Of a stretch of 64,000 bases of DNA, positions 7,543 through 15,998 are shown in pieces; positions within the stretch are counted from its first letter, which is position 1; each line of letters begins with the position of its first letter. The position numbers were made by a program, and so were the translations under genes. Location of the stretch: NCBI RefSeq assembly GCF_024055665.1, contig NZ_JAMXMC010000007.1, forward strand, positions 186,001-250,000. Reading direction: 5' to 3'. The notes under the pieces were generated by a model. The model ran no database searches and was not told the origin of the DNA. It was given only the letters and a program-made list of their open reading frames with translations. The stretch is from Ideonella oryzae (GTDB lineage Bacteria > Pseudomonadota > Gammaproteobacteria > Burkholderiales > Burkholderiaceae_C).

Positions 7543-8653
7543 AGCCGCCGACAAAGCCCATGGCCAGCGCGAAGACCAGGGTCTGCACGACGATGCCGGG
7601 CGTCAGCTTGAACTGGAAGGCCAGCTCGGCAAAGGTCTGGAAGTTGGTGGTGCTGATGTTGACCGTCTGCATCAGGCTGGCGCCGGCCAGGCCCATCAGG
7701 CCGCCCACGAGGGCCAGCAGCAGGCTCTCGCCCAGGAAGGCGACCAGCACCGCGCCGCGGCGAAAGCCCAGGGCGCGCAGCGTGCCGATCTCGCCGGTGC
7801 GCTGCGAGACGGCGGCGAACATGGTGATCATCGCCCCCACCACCGCACCGATGCTGAAGATGATGGACAGCGCCGTGCCCAGGATGCGGATGAAGGTGGC
7901 CAGGGCCTGGCTCTGCTCCTCGTAGAACTGCACCTCGGGCTTGGCCTCCACCGTCAGCCGCGGGTCGGCAGCGATGACGGTCTGCTGGCGGGCGAAGCCG
8001 TCCGGGTCGGCCAGGCGCCAGAGCACCACCGAGTAGGCGCTGCGGCGGAAGGCCTGCATCATCACGTCCACATCGCCCCAGATCTCGCTGTCGAAGGCGG
8101 TGTGGGCGGCGTCGAAGATGCCGACGATGCGCCACTCGCGCCCGGCAAAGCGCAGGCTCTGGCCCAAGAGGGCGCCGGCAAAGCCGTCGCTGACGGCGCG
8201 GCCGACGATGATCTCGGCGCTGCCGGGGCGGAACATGCGCCCGGCCACAAGCTGCACCTGGGGCCGCAGCGCCAGGCCGGCGGCCGAGGTGCCGCGCATG
8301 GTCAGGTTGCCGGCCTTGGCGCTGTCCTTCTTGGGCAGGGCGTTGAGCACCACGGTCTCGGCGCTGGCCAGGCGCTGGCCGTCGGCCCCGCGGGCGATGC
8401 CCGGCAGGCTGGCCAGGACGGCGGCCTGGGTGCGGTCCACGCCGCTGCTGATCTCCGAGGGCGAGCCCTTGCGCAGGGCGATGACGTTGTCGGGCCGGCC
8501 GGTGGCCACCAGGGTGGCGCGGATGCCCTCGCTCATCATCAGCACGGTGGCGAAGGTGTAGACCACCAGGGCCATGCCGCTGGCGGTGAGCAGGGTGGTG
8601 ACGCGCCGCACCCAGAGGTTGCGGGCGATGTAGGACAGCGGCACGGCCTTCAT
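7484..8653 (-). CDS. FtsX-like ABC transporter permease (second permease)
   Basis: A 389-residue permease of the MacB/FtsX/LolC superfamily. One transmembrane helix lies near residues 15-40 ('LLTASGMALVVYTFATVLMM'), followed by a large periplasmic domain (about 45-260). Three C-terminal helices carry the family signature 'QRTGEIGTLRALGFRRGAVLVAFLGE' (written here as two overlapping parts, GEIGTLRALGFRRG and VLVAFLGE). It is the last gene of a four-gene minus-strand operon: adaptor, ATPase, permease, permease. It is only distantly similar to the first permease, so the pair probably forms a heterodimer. The substrate is unknown; the related systems export drugs, lipids or lipoproteins. Confidence 0.85.
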   Translation of the reverse strand: MKAVPLSYIARNLWVRRVTTLLTASGMALVVYTFATVLMMSEGIRATLVATGRPDNVIALRKGSPSEISSGVDRTQAAVLASLPGIARGADGQRLASAETVVLNALPKKDSAKAGNLTMRGTSAAGLALRPQVQLVAGRMFRPGSAEIIVGRAVSDGFAGALLGQSLRFAGREWRIVGIFDAAHTAFDSEIWGDVDVMMQAFRRSAYSVVLWRLADPDGFARQQTVIAADPRLTVEAKPEVQFYEEQSQALATFIRILGTALSIIFSIGAVVGAMITMFAAVSQRTGEIGTLRALGFRRGAVLVAFLGESLLLALVGGLMGLAGASLMQTVNISTTNFQTFAELAFQFKLTPGIVVQTLVFALAMGFVGGFIPAWRAARLQIVDCLRAA

Positions 8654-8663
8654 GCGAGCCCCC

Positions 8664-9821
8664 TCATGCCATGAACCTCAGGCCGCTGACGATGTCGATG
8701 TGGCTCATGCGCCAGGCCGGCCAGGCCGCGGCCACCGTGCCCACCAGGAGGGCCGCGCCGATCTGCAGGCCCATGGTCAGCGGCGTGATGTGGAAGGCCG
8801 GCAGGAAGCTGCCCAGCGCGTGGGCGATGCCGGCCACCGCGGGGAAGGTGGCCAAGAGGCCCAGCGCGCCGCCGATCACCGCGATCAGCAGGCTTTCGCC
8901 GAAGAGCAGGGCGACGACGAAGCGCGGCGGGAAGCCCAGGGCCTTGAGCGTGGCGTACTCGGACAGGCGCTCGCGCGCGGTCATGGTCATGGTGTTGGCC
9001 ATGACCGCCATGATGATGACGATGATGATGAAGCTCACCGCCTGGATGGCCGCCAGGATGGCGTCGCTCATCGAGACGAAGCTGAGCTGGAAGGCGGCCT
9101 CGGTCTCGCTCAGGGTCTCGGCCAGGGAGTTGCGGAACTCGGCGTCGATGTGCTGCGAGATGAGGGCGGCATTGGCCGGCTGGTCGATGCCGACGATGAA
9201 GGCGCCGGTGCTGTCGCCGCGGCCGGGAAAGCGCTGCTTGATGCTCTCGTTGACCAGCTCGTAGTGGACGAGCATCTGGTTCTCGTCGGTCCTGGCCTCG
9301 GCGCCGGTCCAGATGCCGCGCAGCGTGAAGGTCCAGGTGCCGGGGTAGATGGTGCCGCGCAAGGGGATCTGGTCGCCGATCTTCCAGCCGTACTGGGCGG
9401 CCAGCTTGCGGCCCACCACCGCACCCTGGCGGTCGCGAAGGAAGGCCTCTTTCTCCTCGGGCTTGAGCACGTACTCGGGGTAGAGCTGCAGGTAGCTGGC
9501 AGGCTCCACCGCGAACTGGGGAAAGAAGTTCTTCTCGCTCTGGTAGATGCCGCCGAACCAGTTGGCCCAGCTGACCGCGGTGACGCCATCGACCGCCTTG
9601 ATGCGCGGGGCGTAGCTCAGCGGCAGGGCGAAGGTCAGCGAGATGGCGCTGCGGGTGACCAGGCGGGTGCTGGAGCTGGCCTCCACGCCCGCGTACCAGG
9701 CGTTGATGAGGGTGCGCAGCAGGCCGAAGGCGGTGATGGCCACCACCAGGCCGAGGATGGTCAGCCCGGTGCGCAGCCGGTGGCGGAAGGCGTTGCGCAG
9801 CAGCAGCTTCAACAAGAACAT
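8664..9821 (-). CDS. FtsX-like ABC transporter permease (first permease)
   Basis: A 385-residue permease with the same topology as its downstream partner: an N-terminal helix ('LRTGLTILGLVVAITAFGLL'), a periplasmic domain of about 220 residues, then three C-terminal helices. The signature 'RLSEYATLKALGFPPRFV' resembles the E-x-A-x-L-K-A-L-G motif of DevC/MacB-type permeases. It lies 10 nt upstream of the second permease and 19 nt downstream of the ATPase gene, so co-transcription is likely. It should pair with the ATPase and the adaptor to export a substrate from the inner membrane or periplasm. Confidence 0.85.
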   Translation of the reverse strand: MFLLKLLLRNAFRHRLRTGLTILGLVVAITAFGLLRTLINAWYAGVEASSSTRLVTRSAISLTFALPLSYAPRIKAVDGVTAVSWANWFGGIYQSEKNFFPQFAVEPASYLQLYPEYVLKPEEKEAFLRDRQGAVVGRKLAAQYGWKIGDQIPLRGTIYPGTWTFTLRGIWTGAEARTDENQMLVHYELVNESIKQRFPGRGDSTGAFIVGIDQPANAALISQHIDAEFRNSLAETLSETEAAFQLSFVSMSDAILAAIQAVSFIIIVIIMAVMANTMTMTARERLSEYATLKALGFPPRFVVALLFGESLLIAVIGGALGLLATFPAVAGIAHALGSFLPAFHITPLTMGLQIGAALLVGTVAAAWPAWRMSHIDIVSGLRFMA

Positions 9822-9840
9822 GTCGCCACCGATCCGGCGC

Positions 9841-10539
9841 TCACGCCGGCGCCTCGTCCACCAGCACGCCCTTTTCCAGGTGCACCATGCGGTGGGCCCG
9901 GGCGGCGGCCTTGGGGTCGTGGGTGACCATCACGATGGTCTTGCCCAGTTCGCGCACCAACGCGTCCATCAGCGTCAGCACCTCCTCACCGGTGGCGCGG
10001 TCCAGGTCGCCGGTGGGCTCGTCGGCCACGATGAGGGCCGGGTCGGTCACCAGGGCGCGGGCGATGGCCACGCGTTGCTGCTGGCCGCCGGAGAGCTCGT
10101 TGGGGTAGTGGTCGGCGCGGTCCGTCAGCCCGACCATGGCCAGCACGGTCTCCACCCGCTCGGCCCGCTCGCGTGCCGACAGCGGGGTGAGCAGCAGCGG
10201 CAGCTCCACGTTCTCCCAGGCGTTGAGCACCGGCAGCAGGTTGTAGAACTGGAAGATGAAGCCGACGTTCTGGGCCCGCCAGTCGGCCAGCTGGCCTTCG
10301 CTGAGGGTGGCGATGTCCACCCCGCCGATCTCGATGGTGCCGCTGCTGGGGCTGTCGATGCCGGCGATCAGGTTGAGCAGGGTGCTCTTGCCCGAGCCGG
10401 AAGGGCCCATCAGCGCGATGAACTCGCCGGGCATCACGGTGAGGTGGATGTCCAGCAGCACGGGGATGGTCTGGTCGCCGCGCCGGTAGTGCTTGCCCAG
10501 CGAGCGGATGCGGATCAGCGGCGTGGGATCAGCGGCCAT
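9841..10539 (-). CDS. ABC transporter ATP-binding protein (MacB/LolD type)
   Basis: A 232-residue ATPase with Walker A 'GPSGSGKST' (residues 45-53), signature '[15 protein letters not shown]', Walker B '[12 protein letters not shown]' and H-loop 'MVTHD'. The 'EPTGDLD' variant and the small size are typical of the ATPases that drive FtsX-like permeases (LolD, DevA, MacB N-domain). The gene abuts the adaptor: the adaptor stop codon lies immediately before this ATG. It powers the two permeases encoded downstream. Confidence 0.93.
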   Translation of the reverse strand: MAADPTPLIRIRSLGKHYRRGDQTIPVLLDIHLTVMPGEFIALMGPSGSGKSTLLNLIAGIDSPSSGTIEIGGVDIATLSEGQLADWRAQNVGFIFQFYNLLPVLNAWENVELPLLLTPLSARERAERVETVLAMVGLTDRADHYPNELSGGQQQRVAIARALVTDPALIVADEPTGDLDRATGEEVLTLMDALVRELGKTIVMVTHDPKAAARAHRMVHLEKGVLVDEAPA

Positions 10540-11847
10540 TCACTTGGCTCCCGCGGCGGCCACCTTGACCCGCGCCTGGTCCTTCAGGCCTTCGGGCGGC
10601 GAGAGCACCAGGCGGTCACCGGCCTTCAGCCCGCCAGCCTGGCGCAGCTCGACCACGTCGCCCAGGGTGCGGCCCTTGGCCACGGTCACGGCGCCGGCCT
10701 TGTCGTCGGCGCCGATGCGGAAGACCACCTCGTGGCCGTCGCGCGGGACGATGGCCTGCGGCGGCACGGCCAGCACCGGCTGCTGGTCGGTGGCGCTGAC
10801 GGCCTGGGACAGGAAGCTGACCTTGGCGCTCATCTCCGGCAGGATGCGCGGGTCCAGCTGCTCGAAGCGCACCTTGGTCATCACCGTGGCCTTGGCCCGG
10901 TCCACCGTGGGCACGATGCGCGAGACGCTGCCGCGAAAGCGCACGCCGGGAATGGCGTCCAGCGTGATCTCCACCGGCTGATCGGGCTTGACCTGGGCCA
11001 CGTTCGATTCGGAGACATCGGCCTCGACCTCCAGCGTGGACATGTCGGCCACCGTCACCACCGCGCCCGAGGTGCCCGAGGCATTGGAGAAGGGGGTGAT
11101 CAGGTCGCCCACATTGGCGTTCTTGACCAGCACCACGCAGTCGAAGGGCGCGCGGATCTCGGTGAAGTCGCGGTTGACCTGCTGGACCTGCACCTGGGCC
11201 TGGGCCTGGGCCAGGCCGGCGCGTGCGGTGCCCACGCCGGCCACGGCGGCGGCGGTGGCGGCCTGGGCCGCCCGGGCCTGGGTGCGGGCCGTCTCCACCG
11301 CCTGGGGCGAGACGAAGTTCTGGGCCGCCAGGCCCTCGGTGCGGCGCAGGTTGTCCTCGGCCAGGGCCTGCTGGGCCTGGGCCTGTGCCTGGCTGGCCTG
11401 GGCCTGCCTGAGCGCCGCCTCGGCCTGCTGCACCCCGGCCTGGCTGGCCGACAGCGAGGCCAGCACGTCCGACGCATCCAGCCGCGCGATCAGCTCGCCC
11501 TTCTTGAGCACACTGCCCTCGCGCACTGCCAGTTCCACCAGCCGGCCGGTGGCCTTGGACGCCACCGCCGCGCGGCGCTGGGCCACCACATAGCCCGAGG
11601 CGGCCAGCAGGTTGTACTGCTGCGAACCGTAGGCCGTCTGCACCGCGGTGGCCTGCACCTCGGTGGTGTGGGGCCCGAACAGGCCCACCGCCACCGCGAT
11701 GGCCACCACCACCGCCAGTACCCCCGGCCAGCGGCGGCGGCGCCGGGGGGCGGCGCCGCCCCGCTGGATCTTCAGCCCGGCCAGACCGGTCGGCGCAGGG
11801 GCGGCAGCGGGAGCAGCGGCAGGCGAAGGGGTGAGGGGATCGGCCAT
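10540..11847 (-). CDS. HlyD/MacA-family periplasmic adaptor subunit
   Basis: A 435-residue membrane-fusion protein. A proline/alanine-rich cytoplasmic start is followed by a membrane anchor after a run of arginines ('WPGVLAVVVAIAVAVGLFGP', about residues 40-60). Then come a biotinyl-lipoyl-like half, an alanine/glutamine-rich hairpin (about 135-220), and the second lipoyl half ('RAPFDCVVLVKNANVGDLI') with the beta-barrel and membrane-proximal domains. It should bridge the inner-membrane ABC pump to an outer-membrane exit duct, none of which is encoded nearby. Start choice is uncertain: the ATG at 11847 gives the conserved length, while an in-frame ATG at 11889 has a GGGAGAG ten bases upstream and adds 14 residues. 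Confidence 0.85.
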   Translation of the reverse strand: MADPLTPSPAAAPAAAPAPTGLAGLKIQRGGAAPRRRRRWPGVLAVVVAIAVAVGLFGPHTTEVQATAVQTAYGSQQYNLLAASGYVVAQRRAAVASKATGRLVELAVREGSVLKKGELIARLDASDVLASLSASQAGVQQAEAALRQAQASQAQAQAQQALAEDNLRRTEGLAAQNFVSPQAVETARTQARAAQAATAAAVAGVGTARAGLAQAQAQVQVQQVNRDFTEIRAPFDCVVLVKNANVGDLITPFSNASGTSGAVVTVADMSTLEVEADVSESNVAQVKPDQPVEITLDAIPGVRFRGSVSRIVPTVDRAKATVMTKVRFEQLDPRILPEMSAKVSFLSQAVSATDQQPVLAVPPQAIVPRDGHEVVFRIGADDKAGAVTVAKGRTLGDVVELRQAGGLKAGDRLVLSPPEGLKDQARVKVAAAGAK

Positions 11848-12012
11848 GGACGGGAGCGGAGCGAGCCAGGGAGACCGCAAGCATGCCATGAGAAACCCGC
11901 TCTCCCTGTGCACGGACCGGGCGCTGCTAACGTTGGAACCCAGGTAGGAACCTCGCGGCCCGGACGGACTCTGACACCGGCGCCCTGACCTTTGCGTGAC
12001 AAGGAACCCGTT

Positions 12013-12594
12013 GTGAACCGTCGACACTTCACCCTGCAGACCGCCGCCGCCCTGATGGTGGGCGCCCTGGCCGCCTGCGACCAGACCCCGGCCCAGGCCG
12101 CCGCCCCCAGCGTGGCCAAGATCCCGGCCGACCGGGCCTACGCCCTGGCGGCCAAGGGCACCGGCTTCTCGGTGGGGCCGCTGATGGCCGCCCACACCGC
12201 CTATGTCTTCTTCGACACCACCTGCCCGCACTGCGCCCACCTGTGGCAGGCCCTGCAGCCGCTGGCCGGCCAGGTGCGGGTGGTGTGGATGCCGGTGGGC
12301 TATCTGCAGCCCAAGTCCCTGACCCAGGGCGTGACCATCCTGTCGGCCGCCGACCCCAAGGCCGCGATGGCCGAGAACGAGCAGCGCCTGCTGGCCCGCC
12401 AGGGTGGCATCACGCCGGCCAGCACCCTGAATGAAGACCTGGTGCAGAAGGTCAAGGCCAACACCGCGCTGTTCATGCAGATCAGCGGCGAAAGCGTGCC
12501 GCTGGTGCTGTTCCGCAATGCCAAGACGGGCGAGTACGGCAGCCAGGCCGGGGCGATGGAAACCGCCCAGTTCGCCGCCCTGCTGGGGCTGTGA
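12013..12594 (+). CDS. Thioredoxin-fold thiol:disulfide interchange protein (DsbG/DsbC-like), Tat/lipoprotein signal
   Basis: A 193-residue protein read from GTG with AAGGAA seven bases upstream. The N-terminus has a twin-arginine pattern ('NRRHFTLQ') before a hydrophobic stretch and a lipobox-like 'GALAAC' (Cys22), so it is probably exported and perhaps lipid-anchored. The mature part has a thioredoxin fold with the redox motif CPHC (residues 71-74, 'FFDTTCPHC') and a cis-proline region 'ESVPLVLFR'. This fits a DsbG/DsbC-like oxidoreductase without the N-terminal dimerisation domain. It is divergent from the ABC operon, with about 165 nt between the starts. The physiological substrate is unknown. 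Confidence 0.8.
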   Translation: MNRRHFTLQTAAALMVGALAACDQTPAQAAAPSVAKIPADRAYALAAKGTGFSVGPLMAAHTAYVFFDTTCPHCAHLWQALQPLAGQVRVVWMPVGYLQPKSLTQGVTILSAADPKAAMAENEQRLLARQGGITPASTLNEDLVQKVKANTALFMQISGESVPLVLFRNAKTGEYGSQAGAMETAQFAALLGL

Positions 12595-12621
12595 CCGTCC
12601 CCGCGGCCCGGCCCTCGCGGG

Positions 12622-13383
12622 CTAGGGCTCCCGTGTGAAGGACACCGCGATCGCCACCCTCATGGGCTTGGGCGGTCGCGCCAGGGGCGCACTGGCCAGC
12701 GCGGCGGCCAGGGCCTTGTCGTCCAGCACGGGGTAGCCGCTGCTTTCCTGGATGGACAGCGAACCCGGCTGGATGTCGCCGCTGGCGGTGATGGCAAAGC
12801 GGATCACCGGCGCGCCGACGGCACCGAGCGCCCGGGCCTCGGGCGGATAGACCAGGCGCGACTGGATGGCCTGGCGCAGCACCCGCAGGTACTGCTGAAT
12901 GGCCGCGGCCTCGTCGGGCGGCCGGGGCGCGCGGATGGTCTGCGCCAGGCGGGTGTCGTCCGCCGTGCCAGGCGGAGCCACCTCCGGCGCGGGTTCCGGC
13001 CTGGGCCGGGCCACCTCGGGCGCCACCGGCGACGGGGCAGGGGCCGGTGCAGGCAGCGCGGCCACCCCGGCCATCGGCGGTGCGGGCGGTGCGGGCGGCG
13101 CACGGCGCGGCGCCGGGGTGGGCGCGGGCGTCTGTGGCTGCCGGGGCGCGGCGGGAGGTGGCGCTGGCGGGTGGGCGGCGCGGGCGCCGACCGACGCCTC
13201 GCGCTGGCGGGTCCCCACCAGCCCGGCCAGATCGAGCGCCAGGATCTGGTGACGCGGCGGCGGGGGCACCGACCGGCCGGCGAACCACAACCAGGGCAGC
13301 CCCAACAGGGCGCCATGCAGCAGCAAAGACACCCCCAGCCACGGCGCAAAGCCGAAGCGCGAGGGAGGCGCCAGGGTGTTCAC
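12622..13383 (-). CDS. Energy transducer TonB
   Basis: A 253-residue TonB-family protein, starting at GTG that overlaps the exbD stop by 4 nt (GTGA). A single N-terminal helix contains the conserved His ('LGVSLLLHGALLGLP'). A proline/alanine-rich, periplasm-spanning region covers about residues 60-150, and the C-terminal TonB domain about 165-253 ('LVYPPEARALGAVGAPVIRF', 'SSGYPVLDDKAL'). TonB transmits the proton motive force harvested by ExbB-ExbD to an outer-membrane partner. It is the last gene of the ModA-like/TPS/ExbBD cluster. No TonB-dependent receptor is encoded in the window, so its outer-membrane target is open; the adjacent TpsB transporter is the obvious neighbour. Confidence 0.9.
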   Translation of the reverse strand: MNTLAPPSRFGFAPWLGVSLLLHGALLGLPWLWFAGRSVPPPPRHQILALDLAGLVGTRQREASVGARAAHPPAPPPAAPRQPQTPAPTPAPRRAPPAPPAPPMAGVAALPAPAPAPSPVAPEVARPRPEPAPEVAPPGTADDTRLAQTIRAPRPPDEAAAIQQYLRVLRQAIQSRLVYPPEARALGAVGAPVIRFAITASGDIQPGSLSIQESSGYPVLDDKALAAALASAPLARPPKPMRVAIAVSFTREP

Positions 13384-13763
13384 GGCCGTGGGGCCTGGGT
13401 CTGCACCGCCACCCGGGCAAAGCCCAGCTGCTGGAGCAGATCGGCCACGTCGATGAAGTGCTGCAGAGACACCGCCTGGTCGGCACGCAGCAGCAGCGGG
13501 GTGGCCCGGTCCACGGCGGCCAGGCGCTGGCGCAGTTGCGCCGTGCTGACCGCCTCGCTGGCGTAGTAGATGGCCCCGCTGGCGCTGATGGCGATGGTCT
13601 GGGTGGGCCGCGCCTCGGACGGGCTGGCACTGGCCTGGGGCAGCTGGATGGGAATGCGCCCGCTGGCGATGAAGCTGGAGGTGGTCAGCACGATGGTCAG
13701 CAGCACCAGCATGATGTCGATGAACGGCACCATGTTCAGGCTCTCGAAGGACTTCTCGTTCAT
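13380..13763 (-). CDS. exbD: ExbD/TolR-family proton-channel subunit
   Basis: A 127-residue protein. The single helix near the N-terminus includes the proton-carrying aspartate in '[15 protein letters not shown]', and the periplasmic ExbD/TolR domain occupies the rest. It starts at the ATG that overlaps the exbB stop by 4 nt (ATGA) and has GGGAGA upstream; the longer open frame adds 11 basic residues without support. With ExbB and TonB it forms an energising complex in the inner membrane. The tight overlaps show strong translational coupling of the three genes. Confidence 0.92.
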   Translation of the reverse strand: MNEKSFESLNMVPFIDIMLVLLTIVLTTSSFIASGRIPIQLPQASASPSEARPTQTIAISASGAIYYASEAVSTAQLRQRLAAVDRATPLLLRADQAVSLQHFIDVADLLQQLGFARVAVQTQAPRP

Positions 13764-14203
13764 GCGGCGTCTCCCGCCGCCCGTCCGATCTGCCACTCCA
13801 GCGTCAGCACCGTGGCCCGCCGCAGCAGGGTGTTGTAGAGCACCACGGCCACCAGCGCCACCACCAGGCCCGCCGCGGTGGCTTTCAAGGCCAGGGCCAG
13901 CCCCATCATGATCTGCCCGGGGTCGACGGCCGGGCCCTGGCTCATCTTGTAGAAGGTCAGCATGATGCCCAGCACCGTGCCCAGCAGGCCCAGGTAGGGC
14001 GCATTGCTGGCCACCGAGGCGATGACGAAGAGCTTGCGGCTCAACGCCAGCTCCAGCGAATGCCGATCCGGCACGCTGCGCAGGTCCAGGCGGCGAAAGA
14101 ACAGCAGGCGCTCCAGGCCGATGGCCACCACCAGCACGCTCAGCATGCCCAGCAGGCCGATCACGCCGTAGTCGATCACCCCGCTCAAACCATTGAGATT
14201 CAT
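13760..14203 (-). CDS. exbB: ExbB/TolQ-family proton-channel subunit (short form)
   Basis: A 147-residue MotA/TolQ/ExbB protein, shorter than the roughly 240-residue E. coli ExbB. It has an N-terminal helix ('[20 protein letters not shown]'), then two helices carrying the conserved '[18 protein letters not shown]' and '[20 protein letters not shown]'. The reduced cytoplasmic loop resembles the minimal ExbB forms that accompany dedicated TonB systems. It lies 33 nt downstream of tpsB and overlaps exbD, so it belongs to the TPS operon. Confidence 0.88.
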   Translation of the reverse strand: MNLNGLSGVIDYGVIGLLGMLSVLVVAIGLERLLFFRRLDLRSVPDRHSLELALSRKLFVIASVASNAPYLGLLGTVLGIMLTFYKMSQGPAVDPGQIMMGLALALKATAAGLVVALVAVVLYNTLLRRATVLTLEWQIGRAAGDAA

Positions 14204-14236
14204 GTCCTTTGCTCCTTGTCGATGCCGGACGGTGGG

Positions 14237-15940
14237 TCAGAACGCGAGGCCGGCCTGGGCCAGCACGCGGGTCTTGCCGCTGCCGTCCTCCGGCGCGGCC
14301 CCCACGGCCCGCGCCACCTGCAGCTTGCCCACCCAGTCGCCCCAGCGCCCTGCCCAGCCCAGGCCCAGGTCGGCCAGGTGGTGGGCGCGGACGGTGGTGT
14401 AGCTGCCGTCCTGCAGGGCCACTCGGCCGGCGTCGCCGAACACCCCCAGGGACTGGCTGAAGCCGGCCAGCACCGGCAGGGCGTAGCGCAGCTCGGCGCT
14501 GACCAGGGCGCCGTTGTCGCCACTGACCGACTCCCGGTAGGCCCGCACGCCGCCGGGGCCGGCCAGGTTCATCTGCTCGCTGCTGTCCAGGTTCTTGTTG
14601 TGCAGAGCCTTCTGGGCGGTGAGCATGGCGCTGGCGGTCCAGGCCGGGTTCAGGTTCAGCCGCAGCTGCAGGCCCAGGTTCAGGTGGGCGAAGCCACCAC
14701 CGGTGTGCGCCCCGGCCTCGTTGAGCGCCCGCTGGGAGGCATCGGTGAAGTCCAGCTCGCCCACGGTCAGGCCCAGGTTGAGCTGGCTGTAGCTGGGCGC
14801 ATTGAACAGATTGCCCCAGGCCTCGTGCTGCAGGCCCAGGGTGGCCACGGTGGCGTCCTTGGGGTTGCTGGAGCGGTCGGCGTCGATGTCGTCGCGCAGG
14901 TGGCGAGCCGCCAGGTTCAGGCTGAGGACCAGGTTCTGCGACCGGCTGCGCAGCGCGGGATAGCTCAGGGTGGCTTCCGCGCTGTAGGCCGTGCCGCTGG
15001 CCCCCAGGTCCTGGTAGACGCTGCCCAGCTCGTAGGTGGTCTTGCTGCCCGCCAGCTCGGCACGCAGGCCATCGCTGCCCAGCGGCACGCTGTAGGCCAG
15101 CCGGCCACTGGCTAGACCGCCGCCCTCGGCATTCATCGCATTGAGCGACAGCCGGTCTGCGCCACCCAAGGGGGAGTTGACATCCAGCCCCAGGCTGACG
15201 CGGTTCCTGCCGGTGTAGCGCGAGCCCTGGTTGTCGCCCAGCAGACTGCCCGTCACCAGAGGACCTTCGGGCACCTCGACCTCGAAGTCCGAACTGCCCG
15301 GCGCCTGGCCCGGGCCCACCGTCAGCCGGGGCAGCGACGCCCCGGGCATGTCGCCGACCAGCAGCATCGCGCGCTCCAGGCCGTCTCGGCTGACCACCCC
15401 CTGGCCTTGCAGCGACTGGAACACCGGCCGCAGCAGATCATCGGCCACCCGGGACGTGTTCTTCAGCGAGAACTGGCCGAAATGGCCCACCAGGATGTGC
15501 AGCACCAGGGTGCCCGAGCGCGCGTCCTGCCGGGGCACATAGGCACGGGCCACCAGGTAGCCGCGCTGGCGGTACAGCGCGGTGATCCGGCTGGCGGCGG
15601 CCTCGATGTCGGCCATGCGCAGGGGCCGGTTCAGGAAGGAGACCAGCTCGGCCTGCAGTTCGTCTTCGGCGATGAGCTCAGCCCCCTCGAAGCGGAAGGC
15701 CTTGACCGTCAGCGTGGCGCCGTCGGGCAGGCTCAGGGGCGCCTCCTCGCGGGTCTGGATGACCGGCGCCGGGGGTGGGGCCGGCACTGGCGCGCGCTCG
15801 GGCTGAACCGCCTTGAGCGCATCGCCGATGCCATAGGGCGGCGTCACCGTCTGCGCGGGGCTGACCCCCGCGGCCACGCACAGGACCAGCGGAACAGACC
15901 AGCGGCGGGGCACACGGCGCAGGACGGACAGGGGATTCAT
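14237..15940 (-). CDS. ShlB/FhaC/HecB-family two-partner-secretion transporter (TpsB)
   Basis: A 567-residue outer-membrane transporter. A signal peptide (about 1-29) is followed by a proline-rich linker (about 45-70, 'PERAPVPAPPPAPVIQ') and POTRA domains ('TVKAFRFEGAELIAEDEL', 'YRQRGYLVARAYVPRQD'). The 16-strand beta-barrel domain runs from about residue 230 to the terminal Phe. The loop-6 signature V-R-G/A-Y appears as 'GGVRAYRESV' (about residues 470-480). TpsB proteins translocate their cognate TpsA exoprotein across the outer membrane, normally without an external energy source. It lies 58 nt downstream of the tpsA gene and 33 nt upstream of exbB. The start was chosen at the ATG that begins the signal peptide; the Shine-Dalgarno is weak. 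Confidence 0.92.
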   Translation of the reverse strand: MNPLSVLRRVPRRWSVPLVLCVAAGVSPAQTVTPPYGIGDALKAVQPERAPVPAPPPAPVIQTREEAPLSLPDGATLTVKAFRFEGAELIAEDELQAELVSFLNRPLRMADIEAAASRITALYRQRGYLVARAYVPRQDARSGTLVLHILVGHFGQFSLKNTSRVADDLLRPVFQSLQGQGVVSRDGLERAMLLVGDMPGASLPRLTVGPGQAPGSSDFEVEVPEGPLVTGSLLGDNQGSRYTGRNRVSLGLDVNSPLGGADRLSLNAMNAEGGGLASGRLAYSVPLGSDGLRAELAGSKTTYELGSVYQDLGASGTAYSAEATLSYPALRSRSQNLVLSLNLAARHLRDDIDADRSSNPKDATVATLGLQHEAWGNLFNAPSYSQLNLGLTVGELDFTDASQRALNEAGAHTGGGFAHLNLGLQLRLNLNPAWTASAMLTAQKALHNKNLDSSEQMNLAGPGGVRAYRESVSGDNGALVSAELRYALPVLAGFSQSLGVFGDAGRVALQDGSYTTVRAHHLADLGLGWAGRWGDWVGKLQVARAVGAAPEDGSGKTRVLAQAGLAF

Positions 15941-15998
15941 GGCAGGCCAGCAGAAGGAGAAGGAGAAGGCGCAGAAGAAGGGGCCGGGAACAGAGGGC

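Noticed and set aside
7428-8135. Possible extra gene opposite soxR's end in another minus-strand frame
   Set aside because: Arg/His-rich shadow of the FtsX-like permease.
12482-13630. 382-codon minus-strand frame across tonB and exbD
   Set aside because: Shadow in another frame; tonB and exbD in their own frames have conserved motifs and overlapping start/stop signals.
13760-14203. Calling the ExbB-like protein TolQ of a Tol-Pal system
   Set aside because: No tolA, tolB or pal is adjacent, the third gene ends in a TonB-type C-terminal domain, and the protein is much shorter than TolQ.
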